A DNA stretch of 64,000 bases, from the NCBI RefSeq assembly GCF_023509035.1, contig NZ_CP075583.1, positions 2,914,001-2,978,000 on the forward strand, written 5' to 3'. The notes beneath the pieces are model-generated. The model did no database searches. It was not told the DNA's origin and was given only the letters and a program-made list of their open reading frames with translations. The number at the start of each line of letters is the position of its first letter. Position 1 is the first letter of the stretch. Both the position numbers and the translations under genes were made by a program. This document shows positions 35,303-44,036 of this stretch, piece after piece. Origin of the DNA: Janthinobacterium lividum. GTDB taxonomy: Bacteria > Pseudomonadota > Gammaproteobacteria > Burkholderiales > Burkholderiaceae_D.

Positions 35303-36064
35303 ATGAAAAAGACACTGCAACTGGCGCTGCTGTTCCTGGCGACTTTGGGCCTCGTGCGCGGCGCGGCCGCCGAGACCCGCTTGCTGGAAATGCGCACCAT
35401 CGATGCCCGCGTGGTGCGCGTCAAGCTCGATGGCGTAATGGAAGTGCGCATTCGCCAGGGCAACGTGCCTTCGCTGAGCATCACGGCCGACAAGCGCTAC
35501 ATCGCCGATGTCAGCACGGCGCAAAGCGGCGACACCCTGCACATCGAAACGGAAGTGCGCGGCTTCAAGATCGGCCCGTCGTCGATCCGTGCCGACCTGG
35601 TTTTGCCGAACTTGCGCGAATTGAGCTCGGAAGGTTTTGGCAGTACGGACATTACGGGTTTCACGGGCGAGGAGCTGACCCTGTCGCTGGAAGGGGCGGG
35701 CAGCATCAAGCTGGTGGGCGACTACCGCAAGCTCAATGCCAGCCTGGGCGGCGTGGGCAGCATGCAGATATGGATAGGCAATAATGAGCGGGCCGAGTTG
35801 GACTTGCAGGGCGCCGGTTCCGTGGTGCTGGGCGGGCGCGGGCGTATCCTGAAAGCCAGCCTGGGCGGTCTGGGCAGCCTGAATGCGCAGCAATTCGAAG
35901 CCGATGCCGTCAATCTGGAACTGAGCGGCCTGGGCAACGCCACGGTGAATGCGCATACGAATGCCAAGCTGAACTTGAGCGGCCTCGGTTCGGTGGTGGT
36001 GTACGGCAAGCCGGCCAACCGCGATGTCAGTGTCGAGGGCCTGGGCAAAGTTAGCTGGAAATAA
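35303..36064 (+). CDS. head GIN (DUF2807) domain exported protein
   Basis: A protein of 253 residues with a signal peptide (M-K-K-T-L-Q-L-A-L-L-F-L-A-T-L-G-L). After it comes a beta-helix made of repeats around L-x-G-x-G-S: L-E-G-A-G-S, L-G-G-V-G-S, L-Q-G-A-G-S, L-G-G-L-G-S, L-S-G-L-G-N, L-S-G-L-G-S and V-E-G-L-G-K. This is the GIN/DUF2807 fold, found in exported or anchored proteins; no enzymatic role is established. GAGG at 35290-35293 favours ATG 35303 over the ATG at 35294. Stands alone, next to a Sel1 protein on the same strand. Confidence 0.85.
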   Translation: MKKTLQLALLFLATLGLVRGAAAETRLLEMRTIDARVVRVKLDGVMEVRIRQGNVPSLSITADKRYIADVSTAQSGDTLHIETEVRGFKIGPSSIRADLVLPNLRELSSEGFGSTDITGFTGEELTLSLEGAGSIKLVGDYRKLNASLGGVGSMQIWIGNNERAELDLQGAGSVVLGGRGRILKASLGGLGSLNAQQFEADAVNLELSGLGNATVNAHTNAKLNLSGLGSVVVYGKPANRDVSVEGLGKVSWK

Positions 36065-36126
36065 AAGCATCCTGCCGCAGGCCTTTGGCAGGACAAGAAT
36101 AAGTAGTCAGACCACATCCCATTCCG

Positions 36127-36735
36127 ATGAAAAAACTGATCATTACATTACTCATGCTGTTGACGATACAGCTACCCGCGCGGGCTGGCTTCGCCGAAGG
36201 CGCCAGTGCCTACAACAACAAGAATTACACGCTAGCCTACAAGGAAATATTGCCACTGGCCAAGACTGGCAACGCCGATGCCCAGCATTTGCTGGGCTTG
36301 ATGTATTACATGGGACGGGGCTTGCCGCAGGATTACAAGCAAGCCATGTTCTGGCACCGCAAGGCGGCCGAGCAGGGCAAGGCCGATGCCCAGTACGTGG
36401 TGGGCGCCATGTATTACACGGGCAACGCTGTGCTGCAAGACCACAAGCAGGCCGTAGGCTGGTTTCGCAAGGCGGCCGAGCAGAACCATGCCGAGGCGCA
36501 GCAGGTGCTGGGCCTGATGTACCGCTACCACATGGGTGGCGTGCAGCAGGACAACGTCATCGCCTACATGTTGTGGAATCTGGCAGCGGCGAATGGCAAC
36601 GCGAATGCGGCCGATCAGCGCGCCGCCGTGGTGCGCAAGATGACGCATGAGCAAGTCGAGGAAGGGCAGGCCCTGTCGGCGAAATGGAAGCCGGGCACGC
36701 CCTTGCCGCGCCAGTCGAAGACGGACGCCGGTTAA
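36127..36735 (+). CDS. Sel1-repeat exported protein
   Basis: A protein of 202 residues with a signal peptide (M-K-K-L-I-I-T-L-L-M-L-L-T-I-Q-L-P-A-R-A). At least three Sel1-type repeats follow, with A-D-A-Q-H-L-L-G-L-M-Y-Y-M-G-R-G, A-D-A-Q-Y-V-V-G-A-M-Y-Y-T-G-N-A and A-E-A-Q-Q-V-L-G-L-M-Y-R. These helix pairs form protein-binding solenoids in the periplasm. The partner is unknown. The start directly follows a purine-rich A-T-T-C-C-G segment rather than a good ribosome site. It ends 86 bases before the quinone oxidoreductase gene. Confidence 0.87.
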   Translation: MKKLIITLLMLLTIQLPARAGFAEGASAYNNKNYTLAYKEILPLAKTGNADAQHLLGLMYYMGRGLPQDYKQAMFWHRKAAEQGKADAQYVVGAMYYTGNAVLQDHKQAVGWFRKAAEQNHAEAQQVLGLMYRYHMGGVQQDNVIAYMLWNLAAANGNANAADQRAAVVRKMTHEQVEEGQALSAKWKPGTPLPRQSKTDAG

Positions 36736-36820
36736 GAGGAGAGGGCGGCCTCAAGAGGGGGGGCTGCAAGGGCAAGCGGCTTGGCGTACAATCGCCGTTT
36801 TCCCTTGAAAGAGTCCCGCC

Positions 36821-37801
36821 ATGCGTGCAGTTGCCATCAGCCAGCCAGGTCCCGCCGACGTTTTGCAGATTGCGCAACGTCCCATGCCGCAATATAAGGT
36901 GGGCGAACTGCTGATCAAGGTGCACGCGGCAGGCATCAACCGCCCCGACGTGCTGCAGCGCCTGGGTAAATATGCGCCGCCAGCCGGCGCATCCGATTTG
37001 CCCGGCCTGGAGGTGGCGGGCGAAGTCGTCGATGGCGATTTCAGCAACACTGAATTCAGGAAGGGCGACCTGGTCTGCGCGCTGGTGCAAGGCGGCGGCT
37101 ATGCCGAATACTGCGCCGCGCCTGCCGGCCAGTGCCTGCCCTTGCCGAAGGGCTTGACGGCGCTGGAAGGCGCGTCCCTGCCGGAAAACTTCTTTACCGT
37201 CTGGAGCAATGTGTTTGACCGTTGCGCGCTGGCCGATGGCGAAACCTTATTGGTGCAGGGCGGCACCTCCGGCATCGGCGTGACGGCCATTCAATTGGCG
37301 GCTGCGCTCGGTCACCGCGTGTTCGCCACGGCCGGCAGCGACGAGAAGGCGCGCGCCTGCGAGGCGCTGGGCGCCGAACGGGGCATCAACTACCGCACGG
37401 AAGATTTCGTTGCCGTCGTCAAGGAATTGACCGCTGGCAAGGGTGTCGACGTCATCCTCGACATGGTGGGCGGCGACTACCTGCCGCGCGAAATCGATTG
37501 CCTGGCTGACGATGGCCGCATCGGCCTGATCGCCGTCCAGGGCGGCACCAAGGCCACGCTGGACCTGGGTCAAGTGCTGCGCCGCCGCCTGAGCGTCAGT
37601 GGCTCGACCCTGCGCCCCCGTCCCGTCGCCTTCAAGGCGGCCATTGCGCACCACCTGCGGACGACTGTCTGGCCGCTGATCGAAGCGGGCAAGATCAAGC
37701 CCGTGATCTATCAAACTTTCCCGTTGGAAAAAGCCAACGAGGCGCATGCCTTGATGGAAACGAGCACGCACGTGGGCAAGATCATGTTGCAAGTTGCCTG
37801 A
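36821..37801 (+). CDS. NAD(P)H:quinone oxidoreductase (zinc-free, MDR family)
   Basis: A protein of 326 residues of the medium-chain dehydrogenase family. It opens M-R-A-V-A-I-S-Q-P-G with I-N-R-P-D-V-L-Q-R, and lacks the structural zinc lobe cysteines, as in the quinone oxidoreductase/PIG3 group. The nucleotide-binding Rossmann part has V-Q-G-G-T-S-G-I-G-V-T-A-I-Q-L-A, typical of NADPH binding. It reduces quinones or enones in the cytoplasm. It lies just upstream of tpiA, with a promoter in between, so it is probably its own unit. Confidence 0.9.
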   Translation: MRAVAISQPGPADVLQIAQRPMPQYKVGELLIKVHAAGINRPDVLQRLGKYAPPAGASDLPGLEVAGEVVDGDFSNTEFRKGDLVCALVQGGGYAEYCAAPAGQCLPLPKGLTALEGASLPENFFTVWSNVFDRCALADGETLLVQGGTSGIGVTAIQLAAALGHRVFATAGSDEKARACEALGAERGINYRTEDFVAVVKELTAGKGVDVILDMVGGDYLPREIDCLADDGRIGLIAVQGGTKATLDLGQVLRRRLSVSGSTLRPRPVAFKAAIAHHLRTTVWPLIEAGKIKPVIYQTFPLEKANEAHALMETSTHVGKIMLQVA

Positions 37802-37818
37802 AACGGGGCACTGCCTGT

Positions 37819-37847
37819 TTGACCGGCATCGGTGCCGGAGTTAGAAT
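37819..37847 (+). promoter_or_regulatory. tpiA promoter with a palindrome in the spacer
   Basis: TTGACC (37819-37824) and TAGAAT (37842-37847) are separated by 17 bases, 26 bases before the tpiA ATG. The spacer holds the inverted repeat CCGGCA-TCGG-TGCCGG (37823-37838), which could be a repressor operator. The promoter match is good; the operator is a suggestion. Confidence 0.7.
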
Positions 37848-37873
37848 GATGGGTTATTAGAATTTAGGCTACT

Positions 37874-38623
37874 ATGCGTCGCAAACTCGTCGTCGGAAAT
37901 TGGAAAATGAACGGCAGTCGCACCTCGAACGCGGTGTTATTGTCTGAAATAGTGGCTGGCCTGGCTGCCTCTGGCGCCGCCAGCGCCGTCTGTGTGCCTG
38001 CGCCGTACCTGGCGCAGTGCCAGGCGCAATTGGCAGGCACGGCTCTCGGCTGGGGTGCGCAGGATGTTTCCGCGCACGCCAGCGGCGCCTACACGGGAGA
38101 AATCTCGACCGCCATGCTGCAGGATTTTGGCTGCAGCTATGTGGTGATCGGGCATTCCGAGCGCCGTGCCTACCATGGCGAGAGCGATGCGCAGGTGGCG
38201 GCCAAGACGGTTGCCGCGCTGGCGGCGGGCATCACGCCTATCGTCTGCATCGGCGAGACGCTGGCGCAGCGCGAAGCGGGCCAGACCAATGCCGTGGTGG
38301 CGCAGCAACTGGGCGCCGTGCTGGCGGCCATTGGCGACGACGACGTGGCGAAACTGGTCCTGGCCTATGAGCCAGTCTGGGCTATTGGCACGGGCAAGAC
38401 AGCCACGCCGCAAATGGCGCAGGACGTGCATCAGGTATTGCGCGACCAGCTGGTGGCAAAGAATGCGGTAGCTGCCGCCGGCGTGCAACTCCTGTACGGC
38501 GGCAGCATGAAGCCAGAGAACGCAAAAGAATTGATGGCGATGCCGGATATCGATGGCGGTCTGATCGGTGGAGCAGCATTGAAGGCGGCGGATTTTCTGG
38601 CGATTATTCACGCCGCTGATTGA
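37874..38623 (+). CDS. tpiA: triosephosphate isomerase
   Basis: A TIM barrel of 249 residues. It has G-N-W-K-M-N-G-S at the start (active-site Lys), V-I-G-H-S-E-R-R (catalytic His) and [11 protein letters not shown] (catalytic Glu), and the phosphate loop L-Y-G-G-S-M. It interconverts dihydroxyacetone phosphate and glyceraldehyde 3-phosphate. Start 37874 gives the standard M-R-R-K-L-V-V-G. It precedes secG and tRNA-Leu, a common Burkholderiales order. A good promoter lies 26 bases upstream. Confidence 0.96.
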   Translation: MRRKLVVGNWKMNGSRTSNAVLLSEIVAGLAASGAASAVCVPAPYLAQCQAQLAGTALGWGAQDVSAHASGAYTGEISTAMLQDFGCSYVVIGHSERRAYHGESDAQVAAKTVAALAAGITPIVCIGETLAQREAGQTNAVVAQQLGAVLAAIGDDDVAKLVLAYEPVWAIGTGKTATPQMAQDVHQVLRDQLVAKNAVAAAGVQLLYGGSMKPENAKELMAMPDIDGGLIGGAALKAADFLAIIHAAD

Positions 38624-38651
38624 ATTACTTTAAACTAAGAATGGAATTGCA

Positions 38652-39062
38652 ATGAACATGATGTTCAATCTGGTAGTGGTAGTACAGGTTATTTCGGCAT
38701 TGTCGATTATCGCGCTGGTGTTGCTGCAGCACGGCAAGGGCGCCGACATGGGTGCCGCCTTCGGTTCGGGCGCCTCGGGCAGCCTGTTCGGTGCGACGGG
38801 TTCGTCGAACTTCATGTCGAAATCGACGGGCGTTGCCGCCGCGATCTTCTTCGGCGCCACCCTGGCCCTGTCGCTGATGGCCAATCAGCGCGCCACCACG
38901 GTTGGCGGCGGCGTGATGGATAAAGTCGTCAAGCCAGTGCCGGTCACCGGCGCGGGCGCGATCCCGACGACGGTGCCAGCAGCCCCTGCGACACCAGCGG
39001 CCAGCGCTCCGGCAGCGGCGGCACCGGTTGCCAGCACTCCGGCAGGCGCGATTCCGAAGTAA
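38652..39062 (+). CDS. secG: preprotein translocase subunit SecG
   Basis: A protein of 136 residues with two membrane segments (about 6-26 and 53-73) joined by the conserved glycine-rich loop G-K-G-A-D-M-G-A-A-F-G-S-G-A-S-G-S-L-F-G. This is the SecG part of the SecYEG channel. A long alanine/proline-rich C-terminal tail of about 50 residues exceeds the E. coli protein and is common in betaproteobacteria. It lies 28 bases after tpiA with a plausible shared transcript, and 202 bases before tRNA-Leu. Confidence 0.95.
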   Translation: MNMMFNLVVVVQVISALSIIALVLLQHGKGADMGAAFGSGASGSLFGATGSSNFMSKSTGVAAAIFFGATLALSLMANQRATTVGGGVMDKVVKPVPVTGAGAIPTTVPAAPATPAASAPAAAAPVASTPAGAIPK

Positions 39063-39223
39063 ATTAGTAGTAACTGAGTGGTATCTCGACACCTCATCGA
39101 GAGTAATTCTCATTACGGGCAGATTATTGCTCAATGTTTCAGCAGTGCGGCAGGAAAAAATCGTGGCGCACTGGAAGATGTAAAAATTTATCGTTTTTAT
39201 CTGTGTTTTGATGCATTTGTGCA

Positions 39224-39252
39224 TTAACTTTAGCGGCAAAGCAGAGTAGAAT
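39224..39252 (+). promoter_or_regulatory. promoter of tRNA-Leu
   Basis: TTAACT (39224-39229) and TAGAAT (39247-39252) are 17 bases apart; transcription would begin about five bases before the tRNA. The surrounding stretch is AT-rich compared with the rest of the window. Confidence 0.6.
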
Positions 39253-39264
39253 ACGGGCCTTACC

Positions 39265-39349
39265 GCCGACGTGGTGAAATTGGTAGACACGCTATCTTGA
39301 GGGGGTAGTGGCGAAAGCTGTACGAGTTCGAGTCTCGTCGTCGGCACCA
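39265..39349 (+). tRNA. tRNA-Leu (GAG anticodon)
   Basis: An 85-base class II tRNA including an encoded CCA end. The acceptor stem is GCCGACG (39265-39271) with CGTCGGC (39339-39345). The anticodon stem is CTATC/GGTAG around TTGAGGG, placing GAG in the anticodon, which reads CUC and CUU leucine codons. There is a long variable arm (GGCGAAAGC) and a T arm ACGAG-TTCGAGT-CTCGT. A terminator follows at once. Confidence 0.95.
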
Positions 39350-39358
39350 GAAATCAGA

Positions 39359-39410
39359 AGCCAGCAACGGCGCACGAGCCATGGCTCGTACAAAGTTGCT
39401 GGCTTTTTTT
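39359..39410 (+). terminator. strong terminator between tRNA-Leu and nuoA
   Basis: AGCCAGCAAC (39359-39368) pairs with GTTGCTGGCT (39395-39404), with the inner palindrome ACGAGCC-AT-GGCTCGT (39374-39389) in the loop, then seven T. It separates the tRNA from the nuo operon. Confidence 0.93.
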
Positions 39411-39526
39411 ACGAGGATGTGTCGTTCGATCCTGGTCTTAGCTTTGATTGGGGTCGTGCGTTAGATACGCTGCAAATGATCGCAGTGTCCTCATTTAACC
39501 GATCGTTCAATATAAGCTTATCAATC

Positions 39527-39886
39527 GTGAACCTCGAAAATTACTTCCCCGTCCTGCTGTTTATTATTATCGGCCTTGGTGTCGGTATCGCTCCCCAGCT
39601 CCTGGGGCGCCTGTTAGGCCCTAACAAGCCCGACGCAGCAAAACTCTCCCCGTACGAATGTGGCTTTGAAGCATTCGAAGACGCGCGCATGAAATTTGAT
39701 GTGCGCTACTATCTGGTCGCAATCCTGTTTATTTTGTTCGATCTGGAAACGGCATTCTTTTTCCCATGGGGCGTTGCAATGCGCGACCTGGGCTGGGCCG
39801 GTTTCGTCACGATGATGGTGTTCATCGCTGAATTCGTGGTCGGATTTTGGTACATTTGGAAGAAAGGTGCCCTTGACTGGGAATAA
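39527..39886 (+). CDS. nuoA: NADH-quinone oxidoreductase subunit A
   Basis: A protein of 119 residues with three membrane segments and the conserved [26 protein letters not shown] loop, whose Cys and acidic residues lie near the quinone site of complex I. I chose GTG 39527 (V-N-L-E-N-Y-F-P), which gives the normal length; longer in-frame starts would run back into the tRNA-Leu terminator. The ribosome site is poor. First of fourteen nuo genes; nuoB starts three bases after its stop. Confidence 0.93.
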   Translation: MNLENYFPVLLFIIIGLGVGIAPQLLGRLLGPNKPDAAKLSPYECGFEAFEDARMKFDVRYYLVAILFILFDLETAFFFPWGVAMRDLGWAGFVTMMVFIAEFVVGFWYIWKKGALDWE

Positions 39887-39889
39887 GCC

Positions 39890-40366
39890 ATGGCTATTGA
39901 AGGCGTATTAAGCGAAGGTTTCATCACCACCTCGGCCGACAAGCTGATCAACTGGGCGCGCACCGGGTCTATGTTCCCGATGACGTTCGGTCTGGCCTGC
40001 TGTGCGGTCGAAATGATGCATGTGGGCGCAGCCCGCTACGATATGGACCGTTTCGGCGTCGTGTTTCGTCCGTCGCCGCGTCAGTCCGACGTCATGATCG
40101 TTGCCGGCACCCTGTGCAACAAGATGGCGCCGGCCTTGCGCAAGGTCTACGACCAGATGGCAGAGCCACGCTGGGTCATCTCGATGGGTTCCTGCGCCAA
40201 TGGCGGCGGGTACTACCATTACTCCTACTCCGTGGTGCGCGGTTGCGACCGCATCGTGCCCGTTGACGTGTATGTGCCTGGCTGTCCTCCGACCGCTGAA
40301 GCCTTGCTGTACGGCATCATGCAGTTGCAGAACAAGATCAAGCGTACCAGCACGATCGCACGCTAA
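39890..40366 (+). CDS. nuoB: NADH-quinone oxidoreductase subunit B
   Basis: A protein of 158 residues. The four ligands of cluster N2 lie in the vicinal [15 protein letters not shown] and V-P-G-C-P-P-T motifs. N2 passes electrons to ubiquinone in the peripheral arm of complex I. Start M-A-I-E-G-V lies three bases after nuoA. Length and motifs are standard. No unusual residues were noted. Confidence 0.97.
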   Translation: MAIEGVLSEGFITTSADKLINWARTGSMFPMTFGLACCAVEMMHVGAARYDMDRFGVVFRPSPRQSDVMIVAGTLCNKMAPALRKVYDQMAEPRWVISMGSCANGGGYYHYSYSVVRGCDRIVPVDVYVPGCPPTAEALLYGIMQLQNKIKRTSTIAR

Positions 40367-40383
40367 CCGGGCCGCTTCAGATT

Positions 40384-40977
40384 ATGACAACACATTTAGA
40401 AGTATTGCAAAACGCCCTCGGCACTGCCCTGGGCGATCGCGTTAGCACGACGGTTGCACTGGGCGAAGTCACCCTGGTCGTCAAGGCCGAGGACTATCTG
40501 GCCGTGATGCAGACCTTGCGCGACGATCCGACCCTGCATTTCGAGCAGTTGCTCGACCTGTGCGGCGTCGACTACTCGACCTATGGCGACGGTAGCTGGG
40601 ATGGCCTGCGTTTTGCGGCCGTGTCGCACTTGCTCTCGGTCAAGCACAACTGGCGCGTGCGCGTGCGCGTGTTCGCACCCGACGACGACATGCCGCTGCT
40701 GCCTTCCGTGGTGAACATCTGGCGTGCCGTCAACTGGTACGAGCGCGAAGCGTTCGACCTGCTGGGCATCCTCTTCGAAGGCCACAACGACTTGCGCCGC
40801 CTGCTGACCGACTACGGTTTCATCGGCCATCCGTTCCGCAAGGATTTCCCCGTCTCCGGCTATGTCGAGATGCGTTACGATCCGGAACAAAAGCGCGTGA
40901 TTTACCAGCCCGTGACGATCGAGCCGCGGGAAAACGTGCCGCGCGTGATCCGCGAAGAACATTACGGGATGAAATAA
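40384..40977 (+). CDS. nuoC: NADH-quinone oxidoreductase subunit C
   Basis: A protein of 197 residues. The 30-kDa subunit signature [23 protein letters not shown] is complete, followed by [14 protein letters not shown] and a C-terminal P-R-x-I-R-E-E-H-Y-G. It is a structural subunit of the peripheral arm that packs against NuoD. Its last base is the first of the nuoD ATG (ATAATGG), so translation is coupled. NuoC and NuoD are separate here, unlike the fused protein of E. coli. Confidence 0.96.
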   Translation: MTTHLEVLQNALGTALGDRVSTTVALGEVTLVVKAEDYLAVMQTLRDDPTLHFEQLLDLCGVDYSTYGDGSWDGLRFAAVSHLLSVKHNWRVRVRVFAPDDDMPLLPSVVNIWRAVNWYEREAFDLLGILFEGHNDLRRLLTDYGFIGHPFRKDFPVSGYVEMRYDPEQKRVIYQPVTIEPRENVPRVIREEHYGMK

Positions 40978-42230
40978 TGGCTGAGATTAAGAACTACACC
41001 CTGAACTTTGGGCCGCAGCATCCGGCCGCGCACGGTGTGCTGCGCCTGGTGCTGGAGATGGATGGCGAAGTCATCCAGCGCGCCGACCCGCATATCGGCC
41101 TGCTGCACCGCGCCACCGAAAAGCTGGCCGAGCAAAAGACCTATTTGCAATCCGTGCCGTACATGGACCGTCTCGACTATGTGTCGATGATGTGCAATGA
41201 ACATGCGTACGTGATGGCCATCGAAAAGATGCTGGGCCTGGAAGTGCCGCTGCGCGCATAATACATCCGCGTCATGTTCGACGAGATGACGCGTATCCTG
41301 AATCACCTGATGTGGCTAGGTACCCACGCGCTGGACGTTGGCGCCATGGGTCCGTTCCTGTATTGCTTCCGCGACCGCGAAGACTTGTTCGACGCCTACG
41401 AGGCAGTCTCGGGCGCGCGCATGCACGCGGCTTACTACCGTCCGGGCGGCGTGTACCGCGACTTGCCGGATTCGATGCCGCAGCACAAGGCGTCGATCAT
41501 CCGCAACGCCAAGGCGATCGGCAAGCTCAATGAAAACCGCCAGGGTTCCCTGCTGGACTTCATCGAAGACTTCGCGCGCCGTTTCCCGAATTCCGTGGAC
41601 GAGTACGAAACCCTGCTGACCGATAACCGTATCTGGAAACAGCGTACCGTCGGCATCGGCGTGGTCTCGCCGGAAGATGCGCTGGCCATGGGCTTTACGG
41701 GCGCCATGCTGCGCGGCTCGGGCGTGCAGTGGGACTTGCGCAAGAAACAGCCGTACGAAGTGTACGACCTGATGGACTTCGACATTCCTATCGGCACCAA
41801 CGGCGATTGCTACGACCGCTACCTGGTCCGCGTGGAAGAGCTGCGCCAGTCGAACCGCATCATCAAGCAATGCGTGGAGTGGCTGCGCAACAATGAAGGT
41901 CCTGTCATGACCAGCAACCGCAAGGTGGCGCCTCCGGGCCGCGTCGACATGAAGACCAACATGGAGTCCTTGATTCACCACTTCAAGCTGTTTACGGAAG
42001 GTTTCCACGTGCCGCCAGGCGAGGCCTACAGTGCCGTGGAGCATCCGAAGGGCGAGTTCGGCGTGTATCTGGTGTCCGATGGCGCCAACAAGCCGTACCG
42101 CATGAAACTGCGCGCGCCAGACTACGCCCACTTGCAGTCGCTCGACGAGATGGCGCGTGGGCACATGCTTGCCGACGCCGTGACCATCATCGGGACGCAA
42201 GATATCGTGTTCGGCAGTATTGACCGCTAA
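40977..42230 (+). pseudogene. nuoD: NADH-quinone oxidoreductase subunit D, interrupted by an in-frame TAA
   Basis: The frame would give 417 residues, normal for NuoD, but codon 95 (41259-41261) is TAA. The sequence before the stop ends E-V-P-L-R-A and resumes with [15 protein letters not shown]; other NuoD proteins carry Gln at this place, so CAA to TAA is the simplest change. The N-terminal part holds [10 protein letters not shown], whose histidine lines the quinone cavity; the C-terminal part has the remaining quinone and N2 contacts. Restart at ATG 41274 would lose the histidine loop, and no ribosome site precedes it. Real nonsense mutation or sequencing error; all other nuo genes are intact. 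Confidence 0.88.
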
Positions 42231-42242
42231 GAGGCAAAAAGT

Positions 42243-42722
42243 ATGTTGTTATCAGAGCAATGCTATAAGAAAATTGACCGCGAGCTGGCCAAGTACCCGG
42301 CCGACCAGCGTCAGTCGGCCGTCATGGCCGCGCTGGCCCATGCCCAGGATGAACTGGGCTGGCTGGCGCCGGAAACCATGAAGGAACTGGCCGATTACAT
42401 CGGCATGCCGGCGATTGCCGTGCAGGAAGTGGCCACGTTCTACAATATGTACAACGTCAAGCCCGTGGGCAAGCACAAGATCACCGTGTGCACCAACCTG
42501 CCATGCGCCCTGTCGGGCGGCGTGCGCGCTGCAGACTACCTGAAGCAGAAACTGGGTATCGATTTCCGCGAAACCACCGCTGATGGCCAGTTCACCCTGG
42601 TTGAAGGCGAGTGCATGGGTGCTTGCGGCGATGCGCCTGTCTTGCTGGTCAGTAATAAAACCATGTGCAGCTGGATGTCGAACGAGAAAATCGACGCCAT
42701 GCTGGAGGAACTCAAGAAATGA
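42243..42722 (+). CDS. nuoE: NADH-quinone oxidoreductase subunit E
   Basis: A protein of 159 residues with the thioredoxin-like fold of the 24-kDa subunit. The N1a ligands are C-T-N-L-P-C and [11 protein letters not shown], giving the four cysteines of a [2Fe-2S] cluster. It sits next to NuoF at the NADH end of complex I. Its stop overlaps the nuoF ATG (ATGA), so translation is coupled. No deviations from the family are seen. Confidence 0.96.
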   Translation: MLLSEQCYKKIDRELAKYPADQRQSAVMAALAHAQDELGWLAPETMKELADYIGMPAIAVQEVATFYNMYNVKPVGKHKITVCTNLPCALSGGVRAADYLKQKLGIDFRETTADGQFTLVEGECMGACGDAPVLLVSNKTMCSWMSNEKIDAMLEELKK

Positions 42723-44014
42723 CGTCACTCCACAACCGCCATATCGATCCATTGATCCTCAAGGATCTGGATGGCAAGAACTGGCATTTGCAAGATTATG
42801 TGAACCGCGGCGGCTATAGCGCCCTGCGGCGTATCCTGGAAGAGAAAATCACGCCGGAACAGATCATCGCCGACCTCAAGGCTTCGTCCTTGCGCGGCCG
42901 TGGCGGCGCGGGTTTCCCTACCGGCTTGAAGTGGAGCTTCATGCCGCGCCAGTTCCCGGGTCAAAAATACCTCGTCTGCAATACAGATGAAGGCGAACCG
43001 GGCACTTTCAAGGACCGCGACATCATTCGTTACAATCCCCATGCCCTGATCGAAGGCATGGCCATTGGCGCTTATGCGATGGGCATCACCGTCGGCTATA
43101 ACTATATCCACGGTGAAATCTTCCAGGAATACCTGCGTTTCGAAGAAGCGCTGGAAGAGGCGCGCGCCGCCGGTTTCCTCGGTGACAAGATCATGGGCAG
43201 CGAGTTCTCGTTCCAGTTGCATGCGCACCATGGTTATGGCGCCTACATCTGCGGCGAAGAAACGGCCCTGCTGGAGTCCTTGGAAGGCAAGAAAGGCCAG
43301 CCGCGCTTCAAGCCGCCTTTCCCTGCCTCGTTTGGTCTGTACGGCAAGCCGACGACGATCAACAACACGGAAACCTTCGCGGCCGTGCCCTTCGTGCTGA
43401 ACATCGGTCCAGAGAAATACCTGGCGATGGGCAAGCCGAACAATGGCGGTTCGAAGATCTTCTCGATCTCGGGCGACGTGGAAAAACCGGGCAACTACGA
43501 AGTGCCGCTCGGCACCCCGTTTGCGACCCTGCTGGAACTGGCAGGCGGCATGCGCGGTGGCAAAAAGATCAAGGCCGTGATCCCTGGCGGCTCGTCCGCT
43601 CCGGTGATCCGCGGCGACATCATGATGCAGACCGACCTGGATTACGACTCGATCGCGAAAGCCGGTTCGATGTTGGGTTCGGGCGCCGTCATCGTGATGG
43701 ACGAAACACGCTGCATGGTAAAGGCGCTGGAACGCCTGTCCTACTTCTACTTTGAAGAATCGTGCGGCCAGTGTACGCCTTGCCGTGAAGGCACAGGCTG
43801 GATGTACCGCATGGTGCACCGCATCGAGCAGGGGCAGGGTCGTCCAGACGACCTGGACATGCTCAACTCGATCGCCGACAACATCCAGGGCCGCACCATT
43901 TGCGCGCTGGGCGATGCGGCTGCCATGCCGGTACGGGCCTTCATTAAGAATTTCCGTGAAGAATTTGAATATCATATCGAGCACAAGCATTGCTTAGTGC
44001 CCGCATATATCTAA
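42719..44014 (+). CDS. nuoF: NADH-quinone oxidoreductase subunit F
   Basis: A protein of 431 residues. It has the NADH/FMN site [13 protein letters not shown] and [12 protein letters not shown], then the N3 cluster ligands [12 protein letters not shown] and a last Cys near T-I-C-A-L-G. It takes electrons from NADH into complex I. ATG 42719 overlaps the nuoE stop; an in-frame upstream start at 42665 lies within nuoE and is rejected. Confidence 0.97.
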   Translation: MTSLHNRHIDPLILKDLDGKNWHLQDYVNRGGYSALRRILEEKITPEQIIADLKASSLRGRGGAGFPTGLKWSFMPRQFPGQKYLVCNTDEGEPGTFKDRDIIRYNPHALIEGMAIGAYAMGITVGYNYIHGEIFQEYLRFEEALEEARAAGFLGDKIMGSEFSFQLHAHHGYGAYICGEETALLESLEGKKGQPRFKPPFPASFGLYGKPTTINNTETFAAVPFVLNIGPEKYLAMGKPNNGGSKIFSISGDVEKPGNYEVPLGTPFATLLELAGGMRGGKKIKAVIPGGSSAPVIRGDIMMQTDLDYDSIAKAGSMLGSGAVIVMDETRCMVKALERLSYFYFEESCGQCTPCREGTGWMYRMVHRIEQGQGRPDDLDMLNSIADNIQGRTICALGDAAAMPVRAFIKNFREEFEYHIEHKHCLVPAYI

Positions 44015-44036
44015 GCTGCGTCAGGTAACGATCACC

